64,000 nt of DNA from Phanerochaete sordida (GCA_019973155.2 BPQB01000014.1:496001-560000), one strand, 5' to 3'; numbered from the stretch's first letter, positions 1 through 11,827 are shown. Notes: generated by a model not told the origin, from the sequence alone. A program made the numbers and translations.

Positions 1-996
1 CGAACACCATATCAACAGCTGAGCCGCTCGCTGTGGCTCCGGCAGCTCAACGTCGATATGCTTGTAGAAGCTCGAGTTCCGCACTGACGTGTGTGGCTGA
101 GCTGGATCTTGTGTAAGCAGGTCGGATGATTGGAAAAGTGGCCACGATCCATGACAGACGCACCGATGACCCCCGTACTCTGGTACGTCGAGCTGATCCG
201 CTTCCCACGTGTCAGCGAGCTCTTGCGCCGGTGGTCAGTCTGACCTCGCAGAAGCTTGTTGCGCTCCTGCTGCGGCGTCTCCTGCGACGGAAGCGGCTGC
301 GACATCTCCCGTATACGCCCGCGCGGCTGTGACGGGGGCTTTGTCGTCCGCGAGCTCGTCCCCGGCGCAGGAAACTGGAATCGCGGGTCCGAACTGGCAG
401 CGGCCGCGGCGGCGAGGGACTTGCGGCGCAACATGTCCGTCTCCGACTGCATTTGTCGGACGTCCTCATCCTCGTCAGCCTCGGCCACCGCACCCAACAC
501 CTCCCTTCCCTTCCCTTTGTTGCTACTCGACGCGGGGCCTGCATCGGCTTTGAACTTCTTGGAAGGGTGCGCAGAATGGGCGCCATTAAGGTCGCCGTTG
601 GAGGTAGTGCGGCTGGGTGGGGGAACTGAGGAATGCCGCGGCAGTGGCTGAGGTTCGGAGCGCGTGGGCGCGGCGTCTTGGGAATGCGGAGGACGCGCGG
701 AGCCTGCGCGTACGATGACCAGCCCACCGGGCTTCTCTTCTCCTATGACTACAGGAGATGCCGTTTAGCGCGAAACACGCGAAAAGACACGCGTGAATCA
801 CGTACGCTTGCGTTTGGCTGCCGCGGAAGATTGGGCTGAAGACTACGCGGCAGGTCATCGAATTTTGTTCTCATTCGTGACATGAAGAGCATATTCTCAC
901 CTCCTTCCTCGCCTTCTTAACGACCTGATTCAGCGGGTTCCCCCCATCGGTTTCCTTCCGCTTGGATGTTGGGGGTCCAGAGTGTGAAGGGTGCAT
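1..996 (-). CDS. DSN1: Kinetochore protein DSN1/Mis13, partial (runs off left edge)
   Basis: This is the Mis12/MIND complex subunit that joins the inner kinetochore to Ndc80. Exons are complement(901..996), complement(164..about 734) and complement(<1..107). Exon 1 starts at ATG 996 and encodes a basic Lys/Arg-rich N-terminus. Exon 2 carries PGGLVIVRAG, then an acidic stretch and RRKSSLTRGKRISSTYQS, the family's basic motif. Exon 3 carries SSFYKHIDVELPEPQR and QLLIWCS, the most conserved Mis13 signature. The exon 2/3 junction is clean (phase 1, G|AT making Asp). The exon 1/2 acceptor is uncertain: the phase-0 acceptor at about 735 has a poor pyrimidine tract. The C-terminal half lies outside the window. 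The gene is divergent from cytochrome c across about 480 bp. Confidence 0.88.
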
Positions 997-1477
997 AGTC
1001 TCTGCCGCGTCGCCAGGTAGTAGTTGTGTCACAGTGGTCGTTGTATTTGAGTGCAGATTCATCGAGAGAGGACATGTACGGCGGCGGCGTGAAGGACAGC
1101 GAGCACTGTGACAGGAACGATGAGGAAACGCGTGCGGGCGTCGCGCGCGATGGCGGCGCAGACTCAAACGACCAGCAGGCGGACTTTGAACGCACTCTCC
1201 CACGGGTCGTGCCAGTAAACTTGGTCCCGTGACATCGCCCTAACCCGCGTGGCCCTAACCCGAGCTCCAGAGCGGGCGGCTGAAAACCGGCGCGGCCCGG
1301 ATATAATGGCGCCTCGCCGATTGGCCCGGAAAGAACCGGCGTCGCTGGCAACTTATATTTTGCGAAGTTCGTATTTCGAGGTCTTCACTCTTTCACCTAC
1401 AACTCCCCCGCCCTCTCCGTCGCTCAGACGTCCCTGTACTCTACACACCGTCTCTTCACGACCCTAGACTCCTAGAC
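997..1477. promoter_or_regulatory. Divergent intergenic promoter, DSN1 / cytochrome c
   Basis: This 481-bp region separates two genes transcribed away from each other. An ATTGG (inverted CCAAT) lies at 1320-1324, about 155 bp before the cytochrome c ATG, with AT-rich stretches at about 1301 and 1352. CCAAT boxes bound by HAP complexes are known at cytochrome c genes in fungi. Assigning this one is inference. No coding sequence is seen here. Confidence 0.45.
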
Positions 1478-2033
1478 ATGCCTTACTCCGCTGGTGAGTC
1501 GCGTCTTTCGCTGTGGGATGTACGCGTTCTTACCGCCCATGACGTGTAGGTGACTCTGGCAAGGGTGCTGGTCTCTTCAAGACCCGCTGCGCTCAGTGCC
1601 ACACTCTTGGTGCTGGCGAGCCCCACAAGGTCGGCCCCAACCTGCACGGGTGAGTCGCCAGTCGCCGTCGCGCTTTGAACGCGTCAGAGGCTGACCCGTT
1701 GCTGCCCTTCAGTATCTTCGGCCGCAAGACCGGCCAGGCCGATGGCTACTCCTACACCGCTGCCAACGTCTCCAAGGGCATCACCTGGGACGAGCAGACC
1801 CTCTTCGAGTACCTCGAGAACCCCAAGAAGGCGCGTACCACGCGCTTCTATTTCTCCGGTGTATGCTGACTCTGGCTGGTGCAGTACATCCCCGGTACCA
1901 AGATGGCGTTCGCTGGTCTCAAGAAGGACAAGGACCGCAACGACCTGATCACCTACCTCAAGGAGGCGGTATGTATTCTTGGCATCCTGCTTGTTCCGCT
2001 CTTACTCATAAACTCCGTCCGTAGACCGCATAA
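1478..2033 (+). CDS. CYC1: Cytochrome c
   Basis: Soluble electron carrier of the mitochondrial intermembrane space, between complexes III and IV. Exons are 1478..1493, 1550..1649, 1713..1830, 1885..1968 and 2025..2033, encoding 108 aa, the family's normal length. The haem-binding CAQCH motif lies in exon 2, followed by VGPNLHG, and [11 protein letters not shown] (with the Met ligand) lies in exon 4. The last exon encodes only Thr-Ala-stop. Intron 3 (1831..1884) seems to begin with GC (AAG|GCGCGT), because only that junction joins ENPKK to YIPGTK in frame. The other introns are GT..AG. No presequence is expected, since cytochrome c is imported without one. Confidence 0.97.
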
Positions 2034-2376
2034 AAACCTTCTCGGACTCTGGACTGTTTATTTTGCATACACTATATTAATACCACCGGCGTAGTATTAG
2101 ACACACCATTGTATATCCTAAGCATACACACCCCATTCACGCGATTCTGTCCTGCGTGAGGATCCAAAAAATCATCGCACTACGTCACTCCGGAGCCTTC
2201 GTTCGAATTAGGCAGGCATTGACTTCCGATCCTAACATGGCCAAACAAGCGGCCTTCCACGTGGCTTGGGAAGCGCAGACCGCTGCAAGTCAGAATTGGT
2301 TGCTTTGCCTTTCTTCCTCACCACTCTCGTCGCCCCACACTATCACCTCCACACTTCAAATTCAAGTTCGGGCACA
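2034..2376. other. Intergenic, cytochrome c to TFIIF beta
   Basis: The region holds the cytochrome c 3' UTR, with AT-rich sequence at about 2060-2120, and the TFIIF promoter. No additional gene is seen. Confidence 0.5.
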
Positions 2377-3512
2377 ATGGAAGATGCTGCCGTGGAAGAT
2401 GAGAAGAAGCCTTTCGACGCCGAGAACGGCCAACATGACGAAGACGCACAACCTGACCCGGACGAGAGCCTCATGATGGACGCGGGGAACGGCAGGGTAT
2501 GGCTTGTAAAGGTATACAGAGCGCTCAAGCGAAGCCTTCCCTCTTTAACGTGGCCCAGATCCCTCGACACCTCATGGAGCTTTGGTCCAGCATCGACGCA
2601 GAGAACGTGCACCTCGCGACTATACGCGTGTACCACCAGATGAAATGCGAGGCCACAGGTCGCAGCCCGAAGATCGTGCTCATCCTGCCCCCTACTGCGG
2701 AGAACCCCAATGAGCCCGGCGACCAGTACGAGCTCGAAATCATCAATGAGGCCGTCGAGAACCAGTTCGTTATCGCCGAGCGAGCAAAGGAGCCTGGCAC
2801 GGCCAGTCGCGCACGCACCACCATCTTGACCGGCCGTGTCAAGCACGAGTGCAACCTCAAGCCGATGCTCACGGAGAAGTACCGGCAGCGGCTCAAGATG
2901 CGAAGCATGAGGGCCAATATGCCGACGCGGACGATCAAACGCATCGAGGACGAGCATCCAGGAGACCGTGGCACTATCAATCGGCTTACCAGTGGCGTTA
3001 CGAACACCACTGGCTTCTCAAATCTCATCGTACGTTGCTTGGTCTTTCCATATCGTGGACGCTGCTCATCCCCTCCTAGAAGCCGAAGCAGAAATCAAAA
3101 CAATTCGAGCGCATGGCGCGTATGCCGCGCAACCAGCTGCTCGACGCGCTGTTCTCCGCATTCCGCGAACGCGAGTTTTGGTCCGTCAAGGAATTGCGTG
3201 CGCGTACGCAGCAGCCGGAAGTATATCTCAAGGATGTACTGGGAGAGATTGCAGCTATGCACCGGAGCGGTGAGCACAATGGAACATGGGAGCTCCTACC
3301 GAATTTCAAGAGCGATGGGGTGAGTAACTCTTAATACGCTCATCTCTGTCCCCCCTCATCTCTTCCCGTAGATCAAAGGCGAGGACGTCCCCATCACCAA
3401 TCCCAACCTCAACCTCGAAGGCGTCAAGATGGAGGACGTGGAGGACTTCGACGACGGCGAGGATGACGACGACGACGATGACGATGACGACGACATGGAG
3501 GAAGTTTCATGA
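2377..3512 (+). CDS. TFG2: Transcription initiation factor IIF subunit beta (RAP30-like)
   Basis: Small subunit of TFIIF, which delivers RNA polymerase II to promoters. Exons are 2377..2511, 2559..3029, 3080..3319 and 3372..3512, all phase 0, encoding 328 aa. The N-terminal dimerisation region begins at WLVKIPRHLMELW (residues about 42-54). The linker holds LTGRVKHECNLKPM. The C-terminal winged helix includes RMARMPRNQLLDALFSAF and REFWSVKELRARTQQPEVYLKDVL, the typical TFIIF-beta DNA-binding fold. The protein ends in an Asp-rich tail of about 11 consecutive Asp coded by a GAC/GAT run, then MEEVS. All four exon joins restore the reading frame exactly. Confidence 0.95.
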
Positions 3513-3724
3513 TTGTCGTCTCATACATATACTCACGGACTAAGTTTTGCTATTTATACGCATATGCCCATGTGTACTATTACCAGACTCACTGCATGCA
3601 ATGAATCCAGTTCCCAGATTACTTCGGCCCACGTCCTGCTCTCTGCCGGTTTCGCACTTAGACGCCGAAGGTAAATTCCCCTGCTCCTGTCTCGACTCTC
3701 ACGTCCTTCTCTACCTCCTCGACC

Positions 3725-4743
3725 ATGCAGCTCCCTGCCTTCGCCGCACAGCCCGACGTCGAGGTCCTCATCCTGGGCGCGGGTTGGACGTCGACGTTCC
3801 TGATCCCGCTTTGCGTCGAGCGCCGCGTCTCGTACGCCGCGACCTCGCGCCCCTCACATCCGAAGCCAGAGACGGTGCCCTTCCACTTCGACGAGCACGC
3901 CGCGCACCCCGACCGTGGAGCATTCGCGGCGCTGCCGAGCGCGCGCACGGTGCTCGTCACATTCCCCATCGTCGCGCCCGGCGCTGCGACGCGGCTCGTG
4001 CGGCTCTACGAGGAGACACACCCCGGCGCGGCCCCGCGCTTCGTGCAGCTCGGCTCGTCCGGGATCTGGGAGGTGCGCCGCCCGTTCTCCGCGCGCCCGC
4101 CGCCGCACTGAGCGCGGTGTGCAGCTGCAGCCCGGCCAGGACTCCGTGTGGCTCGACCGGCACAGCCCGTACAAGACGCACGACGCGCGCGCGGCGGCGG
4201 AGCAGGAGCTGCTCGCGCTGTCGCCCGGCACGCCCACGACGGTGCTGAACCTGTCGGGCCTGTACGGCGGCCCGCGCGCGATGAAGCATGTCGTGGGACG
4301 TGTCGCACCGACTAAGGAAGCCCTGAGGCGAAGTGTACGTGGCGTGTGAGCGGGTCTGGGCCAGGGAGGAAACTGACGCGCTGCGCGTGCAGGGGAGCAT
4401 ACACATGATACACGGCATCGACGTCGCGCGCGTGATCCTTGCCGTTCACAGCAACTTTGCCCTCGCTGCGGGCCAGCGCTGGCTGCTGACGAACAACCGC
4501 GTGTACGATTGGTGGGACATCGCGGCAACGTGGGGGACCGAGTTCGCGACGCTCAAGGGACAGGCTCCGTCGCCCCATGCGAGGGGAGAGAGGGGACTCC
4601 AGCCACAATGGGCTAGGGAGTTGATGAGAGAGGAGAGGGTCAGGGCCCTTCCAAGGTCTCCTGAGCAGCTCGGCCGAGCTTTGGATAGCCGCGACTTTTG
4701 GGATACCTTCGGCCTGGAGCCTCTGATTCTACAACTTGACTGA
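3725..4743 (+). CDS. NAD(P)-binding Rossmann-fold protein, extended-SDR / YeeZ-like
   Basis: Predicted dinucleotide-binding protein of about 302 aa. Exons are 3725..4072, 4125..4334 and 4393..4743. The N-terminus has a beta strand and glycine-rich loop, VEVLILGAGWTSTFLIP (GxGxxxT/S type), then ARTVLVTFPIV at the end of the next strand and FVQLGSSGIWE, which resembles the SDR active-site strand. Exon 3 holds IHMIHGIDVARVI and RVYDWWDIA, typical of the substrate half of epimerase-like SDRs. The exon 2 acceptor could be at 4124 or 4130 (both in frame). The catalytic Tyr/Lys pair is not obvious, so the reaction is unknown. Resemblance to the YeeZ family is from motif memory. Confidence 0.78.
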
Positions 4744-4924
4744 AGAGGCAACATCTCTTCCCTAGACGGCAGGGCAAACGGAATAGACGTCCAATGCTCA
4801 GATGATGACCCACAAGAGTATGCCATACCGAGAAACAATTACAGCTATGATACAATAATCCATGAACCTAACAACTTCAGCCTGGATTTTTGTCAGAGTC
4901 TTGTTCGAGGTGATTGTCGACAGA

Positions 4925-5516
4925 CTACGTACTGCTTGTACTCTGGCCCGGAGCCTTCCCCTTCTTCGACTTTCGGCCTGGCTGTCGCTCGTACGCATTT
5001 GGCTCGTATTCAGGCCGGTCTACAGTATGTACGATTGTTGAGCTGCTCCCATCCCGGGTTGCAGTACCCTCTCCACCCGCTGCGGAATCCGCACCATCGC
5101 GGGGCTGGGAGCGGTGCGAGCATGAGCGATGACGGTGGTGGTGGGAGTCGGTATCGGAGTCAGAGTCGGACGATTCCTCGGACGACGACTCGCCAAACTT
5201 GCGGGGCTTGTGGTAGATGCAGCAGACTGTGCGGCCTCGCTCAACCCAGGTGAGACAATGGCGCAGACGCACACGACTCACTCTTCGACGACTTCTTGCC
5301 CATGTGCTCGTTGTCGACGACGTCCTCCCGCCAGAGAACGCCGGGCCTGTTCCGGCGGCGCTCCCTGGGGCCGCCGCGCAGACGCAGGGTGCCCGCTTCT
5401 GTTTCCTCTCCGGAGGGCACGCTATCCTCTCCGCGAGGCTGCGAGTCTTGGATCGTGATAGTGCGCGAACCGTCGGAGGGCGCCGACGCGGATGGCCTGG
5501 ATGCGAGCATGGACAT
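4925..5516 (-). CDS. YPI1: Type 1 protein phosphatase inhibitor YPI1 (PPP1R11-like)
   Basis: Nuclear inhibitor and regulator of PP1/Glc7. Exons are complement(5282..5516) and complement(4925..5226), encoding 178 aa. The core motif VLWREDVVDNEHMGKKSSK is joined over the intron to ICCIYHKPRKFGESSSEES, an exact match to the family signature. The split Ile codon (A|TC) confirms the splice. Upstream is a Ser/Thr/Gln-rich N-terminus. Downstream is a Ser/Asp and His-rich tail ending in a Lys-rich segment (GRKSKKGKAPG), a probable nuclear targeting region. The gene is convergent with the SDR gene: the stop codons are about 180 bp apart. Confidence 0.95.
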
Positions 5517-6432
5517 AGTGGTGGTACTGGCAACGGAGAGAGATGTGAGGACGAAAAGCAGAGGTGGAGGTATAAGGACAAGGCGGATGCGGCGAGGCAG
5601 GCCTTGGGCTCTTCTGGAAATTCAGATTACGAGACAGCGCCTATTACCCAACGTGGCCGAAGCGCTTGCGCGACGAGGGTTGGCCTTAGGCCACATCCAC
5701 CTCCATCCATCGATGAAGATACCGCCGACGAGCAGCTTTCGTGCAGGAAACGAGGCCGAGTGCTTTAAATTTTTCTGGATGTGCGACGCCTGCCCGGTGC
5801 TATACTCGCCAAGTCAGCCCGCTCATTTGTGAAATCTCACACTGACAAATATTGCAGCTTTGTTGCAGCTGCGCCACTTCCGTCCACCCCATTTTCGCGG
5901 GCGGAGGCCACATTTCGTGTACAGTAGCATCATTTTGTAGTATCATGTTATCTCGTCTTCCAGAACTCGCTGGAAGGCGCGACAATATGCTACTACCAAC
6001 CATGGAAGCAGCGGCGACTTTTGTAGTGCTCGCAACACGCCCAAAGCACGCGAGCTGAAGCAGCCACAAGCATTCTGTTCACTGCTTTTGATGTACCTGC
6101 ACAGGAGAAGGGAATAGCGACGCTGAGACGCAGGTCTTTGGGATATGTCTGGTTGCCCGGGCTGTGGCGCCAAGTGGATGGTCAACAAACACGACTTTTC
6201 TTTCAGAAAATAGAAGCTGATAGTTTTACCATGCCAGAGGCAGCGCCACGGTCGTGTGTATAACGCGTATCTAGGTAAGTGCTTATGCTGTTTGTCTCTG
6301 GTGCGTTGTTTGACTTACACAGCTTCTGTTAGCGGCAGACCATAAAAGCTTGCGCTTGCGGCACCCTTGAGGAGCCAGAACACACCCCTCTCCTTCCTAA
6401 CAGACGACAATATATCCCCTAACGTCGACACT
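5517..6432. other. Intergenic region, no supported gene
   Basis: The region holds the YPI1 promoter and the promoter of the orphan gene at 6433. Short open frames here have no consistent codon bias or splice structure. A near-duplicate phrase with CGACAATAT recurs at about 5980 and 6407, but no element borders were found. Confidence 0.4.
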
Positions 6433-7493
6433 ATGTCTTTTTGGAAGTGTAGATCTAAATCTCCGTCCAAACCTCCACCTCCCGAGCCATCTCTCCGGGA
6501 CTCTGCGCCACCACCGTACTCTGGCCTCCTTGCGCCACCGTCTCCCTCGTACGCCACCCAAGACAAGAAGGCAGAACACGCTCCCAGTGGTGACGACTTT
6601 GACACTCTGAACACGCCTTCGACAAGCACAACGTTTACCGTCGCGCCGACGGTGACACTCTGCCTCTTCATGTGCGCGAAGGAGGCGAAAGCGGCGCGCT
6701 ACTACGGCAACTCGTGGGACTCACACCACACCCCGCGGGGCTTTGGCTGGAAGCACCCTGGTAGCACAGAAACCCACTACTTTGGCCCACACTTTGTGTA
6801 CGAACATAAGCCCCGGACCTGGTTCGCGCACTTCCGCGCCGCGGACATCCCGGGCTATCCGTGGCCGGACTCTCTCGCCCATGCGAAGGTCGCGGATCCC
6901 AACACCGAGGCAGGAGGAGTGCACCTCCACGAGATGCTGTGTGTCGACCTGGCCGATATCACCGTTGACGATGCCCGGAGGCTCGAGGAGATGGCGCGAG
7001 AGATGCATGAAGTCCATGCTTTGGCCGACGGCCTGACCGGCAAGCATCTCAGGGACCCCGCCATAACCCGCATCAATTATCGTATGTGGACCCGGATGGT
7101 GGCCGCCCTTGGGATAGAGCTGGGAATCCTGCCTGAATCCGTCGTCAGCATCGTCACGGAGGTGCCCAAGCCCAGCGAGCCGATGATTTTCTCGTCCAAG
7201 GAATGCTACAGGGCATGCGGACCATGTATGTGTATCATTATATGCGTCCAAACCGGTAGCTGATACTAGCATCTGCAGTGACGTGGGATGAGATCGCGAA
7301 TACGAAGCGTCTGCGAGTGGTCAGGGAGGAGAATTATGCAGACTACATTGAACAGATGAGGAAGGCTGACAGCTGGTGTGCAAAACATCACCAGGCATGC
7401 TCGACTATCCCGCTGTCGACTGCCAACCTCCTGGATATCGAAGCTGAGAAAGAAGACGGCTCTGAATGCGAGGAGGACAATGAAGAAGAGTGA
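6433..7493 (+). CDS. Orphan protein, function unknown
   Basis: Exons are 6433..7225 and 7279..7493 (T|TG junction), encoding 335 aa. The start is the first ATG after an in-frame run without one. The N-terminus is Ser/Pro-rich (KSPSKPPPPEPS, APPPYSGLL). A globular region from about residue 85 holds conserved-looking aromatic patches (HTPRGFGWKHPG, HYFGPHFVYEHKPRTWFAHF, IPGYPWPDSLAHA). A helix-rich segment follows, and the tail is acidic (DGSECEEDNEEE). There is no signal peptide or membrane segment and I recognise no domain. Codon usage is GC3-rich like its neighbours. It is convergent with the first zinc-finger/F-box gene. Confidence 0.72.
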
Positions 7494-7948
7494 CGGGAAT
7501 AGCTGCGGACTCGGACGCCGGACGTCAAACGGACAATATCGACTTTACCAGTACATTTAACTTCAGGGAGAGCATAAGTTGGCCAGTATCGTAGTAGTAC
7601 TAGTAGCAGTAGTAATATCACGCGTATATCCAAACCCCCGCGCCGATATACCGCAGCCAGCGAGCGAAGGCCGACGTCGCCACAATAGTATTGGTGCCTC
7701 GGAAACCATCGCTTGTCCCGGACGCCTTCATTTTGTGACACAACCGCTCCGAAGTTTTCTTGCGCGCGACGTCCTCGCGCCGCAGGGGTTCGCGCTTTAC
7801 CACGGTTTTACGCGTCACGGCCTATATTCGCATTCAAGTTACGTGAATACAACGCGTGAAATGTCCCAATCGCTGGCCGCTCTGGCTACGATAGGCTTAT
7901 TTCCTGCCGTCGCACTCGCGCTCAACCCATCCATGTCTGAACGATCTT
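7494..7948. other. Convergent 3' intergenic region
   Basis: The right part (about 7790-7948), read on the minus strand, resembles the 3' flanks of the other zinc-finger/F-box copies, with a shared GGGACATTTCACGCG phrase and a ..GTAA.AT.. tail. It is therefore part of the duplicated unit. Nothing else is recognised. Confidence 0.4.
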
Positions 7949-10077
7949 CTAGTATCCAGACGGGTCGTACGGCAGCTCGCTTTCGTGCACGCAATAGCGC
8001 CCTTCCTATGAAGTCAAGCAGTCCCCGTCAGCATGGTACAGACATCCAATCGCGCGAGCTCTTACGTCCGTCTCCGAAATACCAAACAGCGCCGGCACCA
8101 AAAGTCGGGCATCCGCACGGCTCTCGTTGTACTGGACGTTGATCGGCAGGCGAGGGTCGATCGCACGTGCAACCGCTTGCTGTAGGTCAGCGAACTCTGG
8201 TTTTGTTCGCGCATGGCCGCAGAGAACGTGGAAGCGTTCGAGCTGCAATAAGCCAAGCAGCGCCGACGCAAAGGCGTTCCAGTCGCGGCTGCCCATGTAG
8301 TCCGCCGTCGGTGGCTCGATATCGTGAAGGCCTTCTGCAAGGGCGATCTCTCGGATTGACCACATGCCGCCGCCGATCCCGGGGGCCTCGTCCCTCGCGG
8401 AACGCACTGCGACCTCGGCAAGGGTTTGCCGAAGTGTATACGGAGGCTCTGACATAGGCCGTGCGCGTAGGGACCCGATGAATGTATAGCCATCTGCAGC
8501 TGAGGGTAAATAGAGCAGTAGGGTATGTCCCAGCATTGAGTACCGTACCTGCACTACTTTTCGCCATTCGGAATCGTGCACCGTCGATCCGCGTGTCGCC
8601 CAGGAGGTCATGCACAATATTGATGACGGCCGAAGTTTCCTCAGGCAAGGGTACCTCAATGGTGCGTCGGACGAACGGGCGGCCAGTGCTCGTGGAAGCA
8701 AATATCCAAGCAGGAATGACCAGGTTGTCTGTACAGGAGAGCATATGAATGGAGCGCACGTGAGGGAATGAGCCTGTACAGATATTATTTGCGCCTTCTG
8801 TTGTCGACAAGGGGGCTCCCGACCACGCAACGTCACGGAACTGTACCTCTCGGAGGTTCTGAATGCTGGCCAAGATACGAAGAATATGTTGGAGGGACAG
8901 GAAGCGGTGATGAGACAGATGAAAAGTGGTGACAGTACGCAAGGAATGCCTCAGCGCTGCAGTGGGTTGGATGTGTGGACGGAAGTCTGTGCGCCCCAAT
9001 GCGTGAATAAAGGTACACGCGGGTAGCATGCTGACGACAGTCGTTGACAGCGGATGGGCGAAGGAGTGCCTCGAGAACGTGACCCCGGTGATGTGGCCAC
9101 TCAACCAAGCCGAGACAGGAGATCGGAGGATCCTCTCAAGCTCAGAGACGTCCTTGGGAGTCTTCAGCTCTAGCCGATGGAAGAGCCGTGGTCGGAATAT
9201 CCGTGACCAGGCCTTCGAGACCAATGCAAGCTGAGCTGTTCCATCCAGGGACCCTTCTGGGCTTTCGAGATAATCCAGGACATAGGTGCTTAGTTCGAGA
9301 GGCAGTTTATTCCAGGCCTGTGCAAATGCGGTGAAGGAGCCAGGACTGCGACCTGGAAGGACATGGTCAGAAGGCGCAACGCAGCATTGCAGATATACTA
9401 ACAATATTCCTTGTATTCCTCGCATAGACGTATACCAGCGTACGAGGCTGAATCCCCGGAATTGGGTGACAGATCTTGCGTTATAGCCGGCCTGCCCTCG
9501 GTAAATGCTAGAACGACGCTGTCAGCATCACGATCATGTTACAGAAAAGTGCTGCGAAAATGACGATAAGAGTAGACTTACACGAATCTTCAGGTTTGTG
9601 CGTATGGGTGTGAGTGACGTTGTGTGTGCAACCCTCGCAGCGTAGGTATGATTCAAGCCGGCGAAGGCACTCGCTGCCGCCCTCTGAGCGCACTGCCCGA
9701 GGCACTTAATCCCGTCGCCGCAAGGTAAGGATATAATTCGACTCACAGTGTCTATTCAAAGCATCCATGCGCGCAAAATTCTTTTTGCAGGCGTCGCAGG
9801 GATAGGGACGGACGTTGAGGTGCAGCTGCTCGTGGCGCTTGCAGTCGTGCTGGCGGGCGAAGCTCTTGCCGCAGCCCGGCCACTTGCACTGCCACGGCTT
9901 CTCCTCCGCGTGCGAGCGCATATGGCCCTTGAGGTTGAAGTGGCGCGTGAAGGTGCTGCCGCACCCCGGGACAGGGCACGCAAAGTTCGCGGGTTGGTTG
10001 CGCCGCAGAGGGCTTAGGCTCGTGACAGACGCCGCGGTCATCGCCTGGACGGTCTCCCTGGTGCCAAATAGCGGCAT
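7949..10077 (-). CDS. C2H2 zinc finger / F-box-like fusion protein, copy 1
   Basis: Exons are complement(9747..10077), (9582..9692), (9403..9507), (8549..9352), (8066..8493) and (7949..8005), encoding 611 aa with every join in frame. Domains: two full C2H2 fingers (CPVPGCGSTFTRHFNLKGHMRSH; CKWPGCGKSFARQHDCKRHEQLH), each C-x4-C-x12-H-x3-H; a third begun as CDACKKNFARMDALNRH; a compact CEGCTHNVTHTHTH motif in exon 2; an F-box-like region LPLELSTYVLDYL..LALVSKAWSRIFRPRLF in exon 4; and a long C-terminal region ending EGRYCVHESELP. The N-terminus is about 180-210 residues shorter than in copies 2-4. The likely role is a nucleic-acid- or chromatin-directed SCF adaptor (inference). It belongs to the inverted duplicate of 32.5-41.4 kb. 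Confidence 0.85.
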
Positions 10078-11458
10078 GGCTACGGATACAGTGGAGCTGG
10101 AAAGCTGCCGGCGCGGGATCTGGGCTCACTCTGAGTGGAAACTAGGGTAAGAGGGAGTAGCGGAGAGCTGCTCGCTCTCACCTGCGGTAAATGACAGAAA
10201 TACGTCTTCGCAATGTCGTCAATACGAGCTCAACATCGAACTGCTCGAGTCCTCGCCGCGAGAGCAAAATCACAGTCGATGGAAACCCGCTGTCCGACAG
10301 CTGTCCGACGTCGATGAAGCCTGTGACAGCCTGGTATGCCAAGGGAGGCATTAGCGCTGTACGCAATAAGAGCTCCTGAGCAACCTACAGGTAGAGGGCG
10401 AGAGGAAGGGACTCGAGGTGACCCGGGTCGGTTGCTGTGACTGTTAAACGTGAGCTGCGCATGCACTGCCGCCAAGGAATACATGGAAATGTTGATGCCC
10501 ACGGTGAGCGCCCCGCCCAGGTGCGAGCGCGCTTCAGCGCGCTTCGCGTCCCTCTTCGAGTTCGTCCAGCATCACCGAGATTGCAAGAATACCGCATGAA
10601 CGCGGTCGACATCCAGGATGATCCGGGAGTCGTTCATGTTTTGCGCATTTCCTACTGCAAGCGTCATTGTAGCAACTTTGTTGGGGTCCCTTGAGGGTGT
10701 GTATGTGCCCTGATCTTGGAAGGATACCGCCCCTCTCAGTTCCTGTCGTTACGAATGCCCTGTCCTCGTGGAGTCGTGACGGCTGGTCTACTTACAATTT
10801 TCATTCGTATCCTCTGCTGTCTTTGTTGTTGATATAGGCTGTTAAAGAGCACAATATAATGCGCTATAAGGAGATCGTTCGAGCGAGATGCCGCACGCGT
10901 TTTTCTCTCCCTCAAGGGAGCAGCGAGACTGTATTGACTCCGCCATGCGATGACTTCATCACTGCGTATGAGCACGAGCTTGTTCTTTGGCGACGCGTCA
11001 AGCCTGCATAATGGAGCAGCCCGTGGACGACGCGTCATATATTAGTCCAAGTCCACGTCTGTCGGCGTGTGCTCGTTCGGGCCCTTGACAAGATGACATC
11101 GATGGCTCGCCAGCTTCCGCATCGACGCTTTAGGACAGATTCGGCACCACGACAAGTAAAATCTCAAACAACACGCTCAAGCTTTCATTGTGACTTGCGT
11201 GTAGCAGCCGCTCGCCTCTTGCGAGCCATGATACAAGCACTTCGCTTTGCCGCATTTCGTACGAGCTCGGAATACCAGCGCTGCATGATGAAGCTGGGGT
11301 GATGCTATTGCCCGTCCCAGACGTCGTCTCCCTTCGTGACCCTCACGCCGGTCACACTTCACGTTACCGTTCCCGGGCCTCCCCCCGCCCCTCGCGTCCA
11401 CCCACCACCGCGCATCTCCGCGTCGCCCGAATAATTCACGCCCGCTCCCGCCACCGTC
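10078..11458. other. Intergenic region with possible decayed coding sequence (minus strand)
   Basis: This is the promoter side of two divergent genes. On the minus strand, 10178-10612 contains fragments in different frames that read like a broken protein (DELEEGREAR, then VGINISMYSLAAVHAQL, then GFIDVGQLSDSGFPSTVILL). No intact model can be built and the family is unknown. The equivalent interval in the inverted copy holds a BTB gene, and no BTB sequence is seen here. Confidence 0.35.
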
Positions 11459-11827
11459 ATGCGGCGCACGAACTCCGATCCCAAACACTACAAGTGCTCG
11501 GCAGCGCGCTGCGGCCGCCGCTTCACGACGCAACGCGGGCTCAGCCTCCACGAGCGCTGCTGCAGGGCGAGAAAGGCGTCGCTGCGGGAGTTTGCTGAGG
11601 TCCTCAGGCGCATGAGGGAAAAGCGGGAGAAGAGGGAGCGGGAGGCGCGGAGGGAGAGGGAGGAGCGCGAGCGGAGAGAGCGCTACCAGGAGCGCGGGGT
11701 GCAGGCTGAGGTGCTTGAGGATTTGCAGGTTGGTCTCGCGTACTTGACACGGTTCTGTTGCATTGACGAAGCTCAGACGCCATCGGATGACCATGTCTTC
11801 AAGCTTGAAGTAAGACGCGAAGCTTGA
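11459..11827 (+). CDS. Short C2HC zinc-finger / charged coiled-coil protein, copy 1
   Basis: Exons are 11459..11728 and 11777..11827, encoding 106 aa. Near the N-terminus is one finger-like motif, CSAARCGRRFTTQRGLSLHERC (C-x4-C-x12-H-x3-C). It is followed by about 45 residues of almost pure Arg/Glu/Lys (REREARREREERERRERYQ), predicted to be a single charged helix or coiled coil. The tail, FKLEVRREA, follows the intron. A paralogue lies at 35520-35948 on the other strand in the inverted duplicate, and the shared intron position supports the model. The protein may bind nucleic acid or a partner protein, but its function is unknown. Confidence 0.68.
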   Translation: MRRTNSDPKHYKCSAARCGRRFTTQRGLSLHERCCRARKASLREFAEVLRRMREKREKREREARREREERERRERYQERGVQAEVLEDLQVGLAYLTRFCCIDEAQTPSDDHVFKLEVRREA

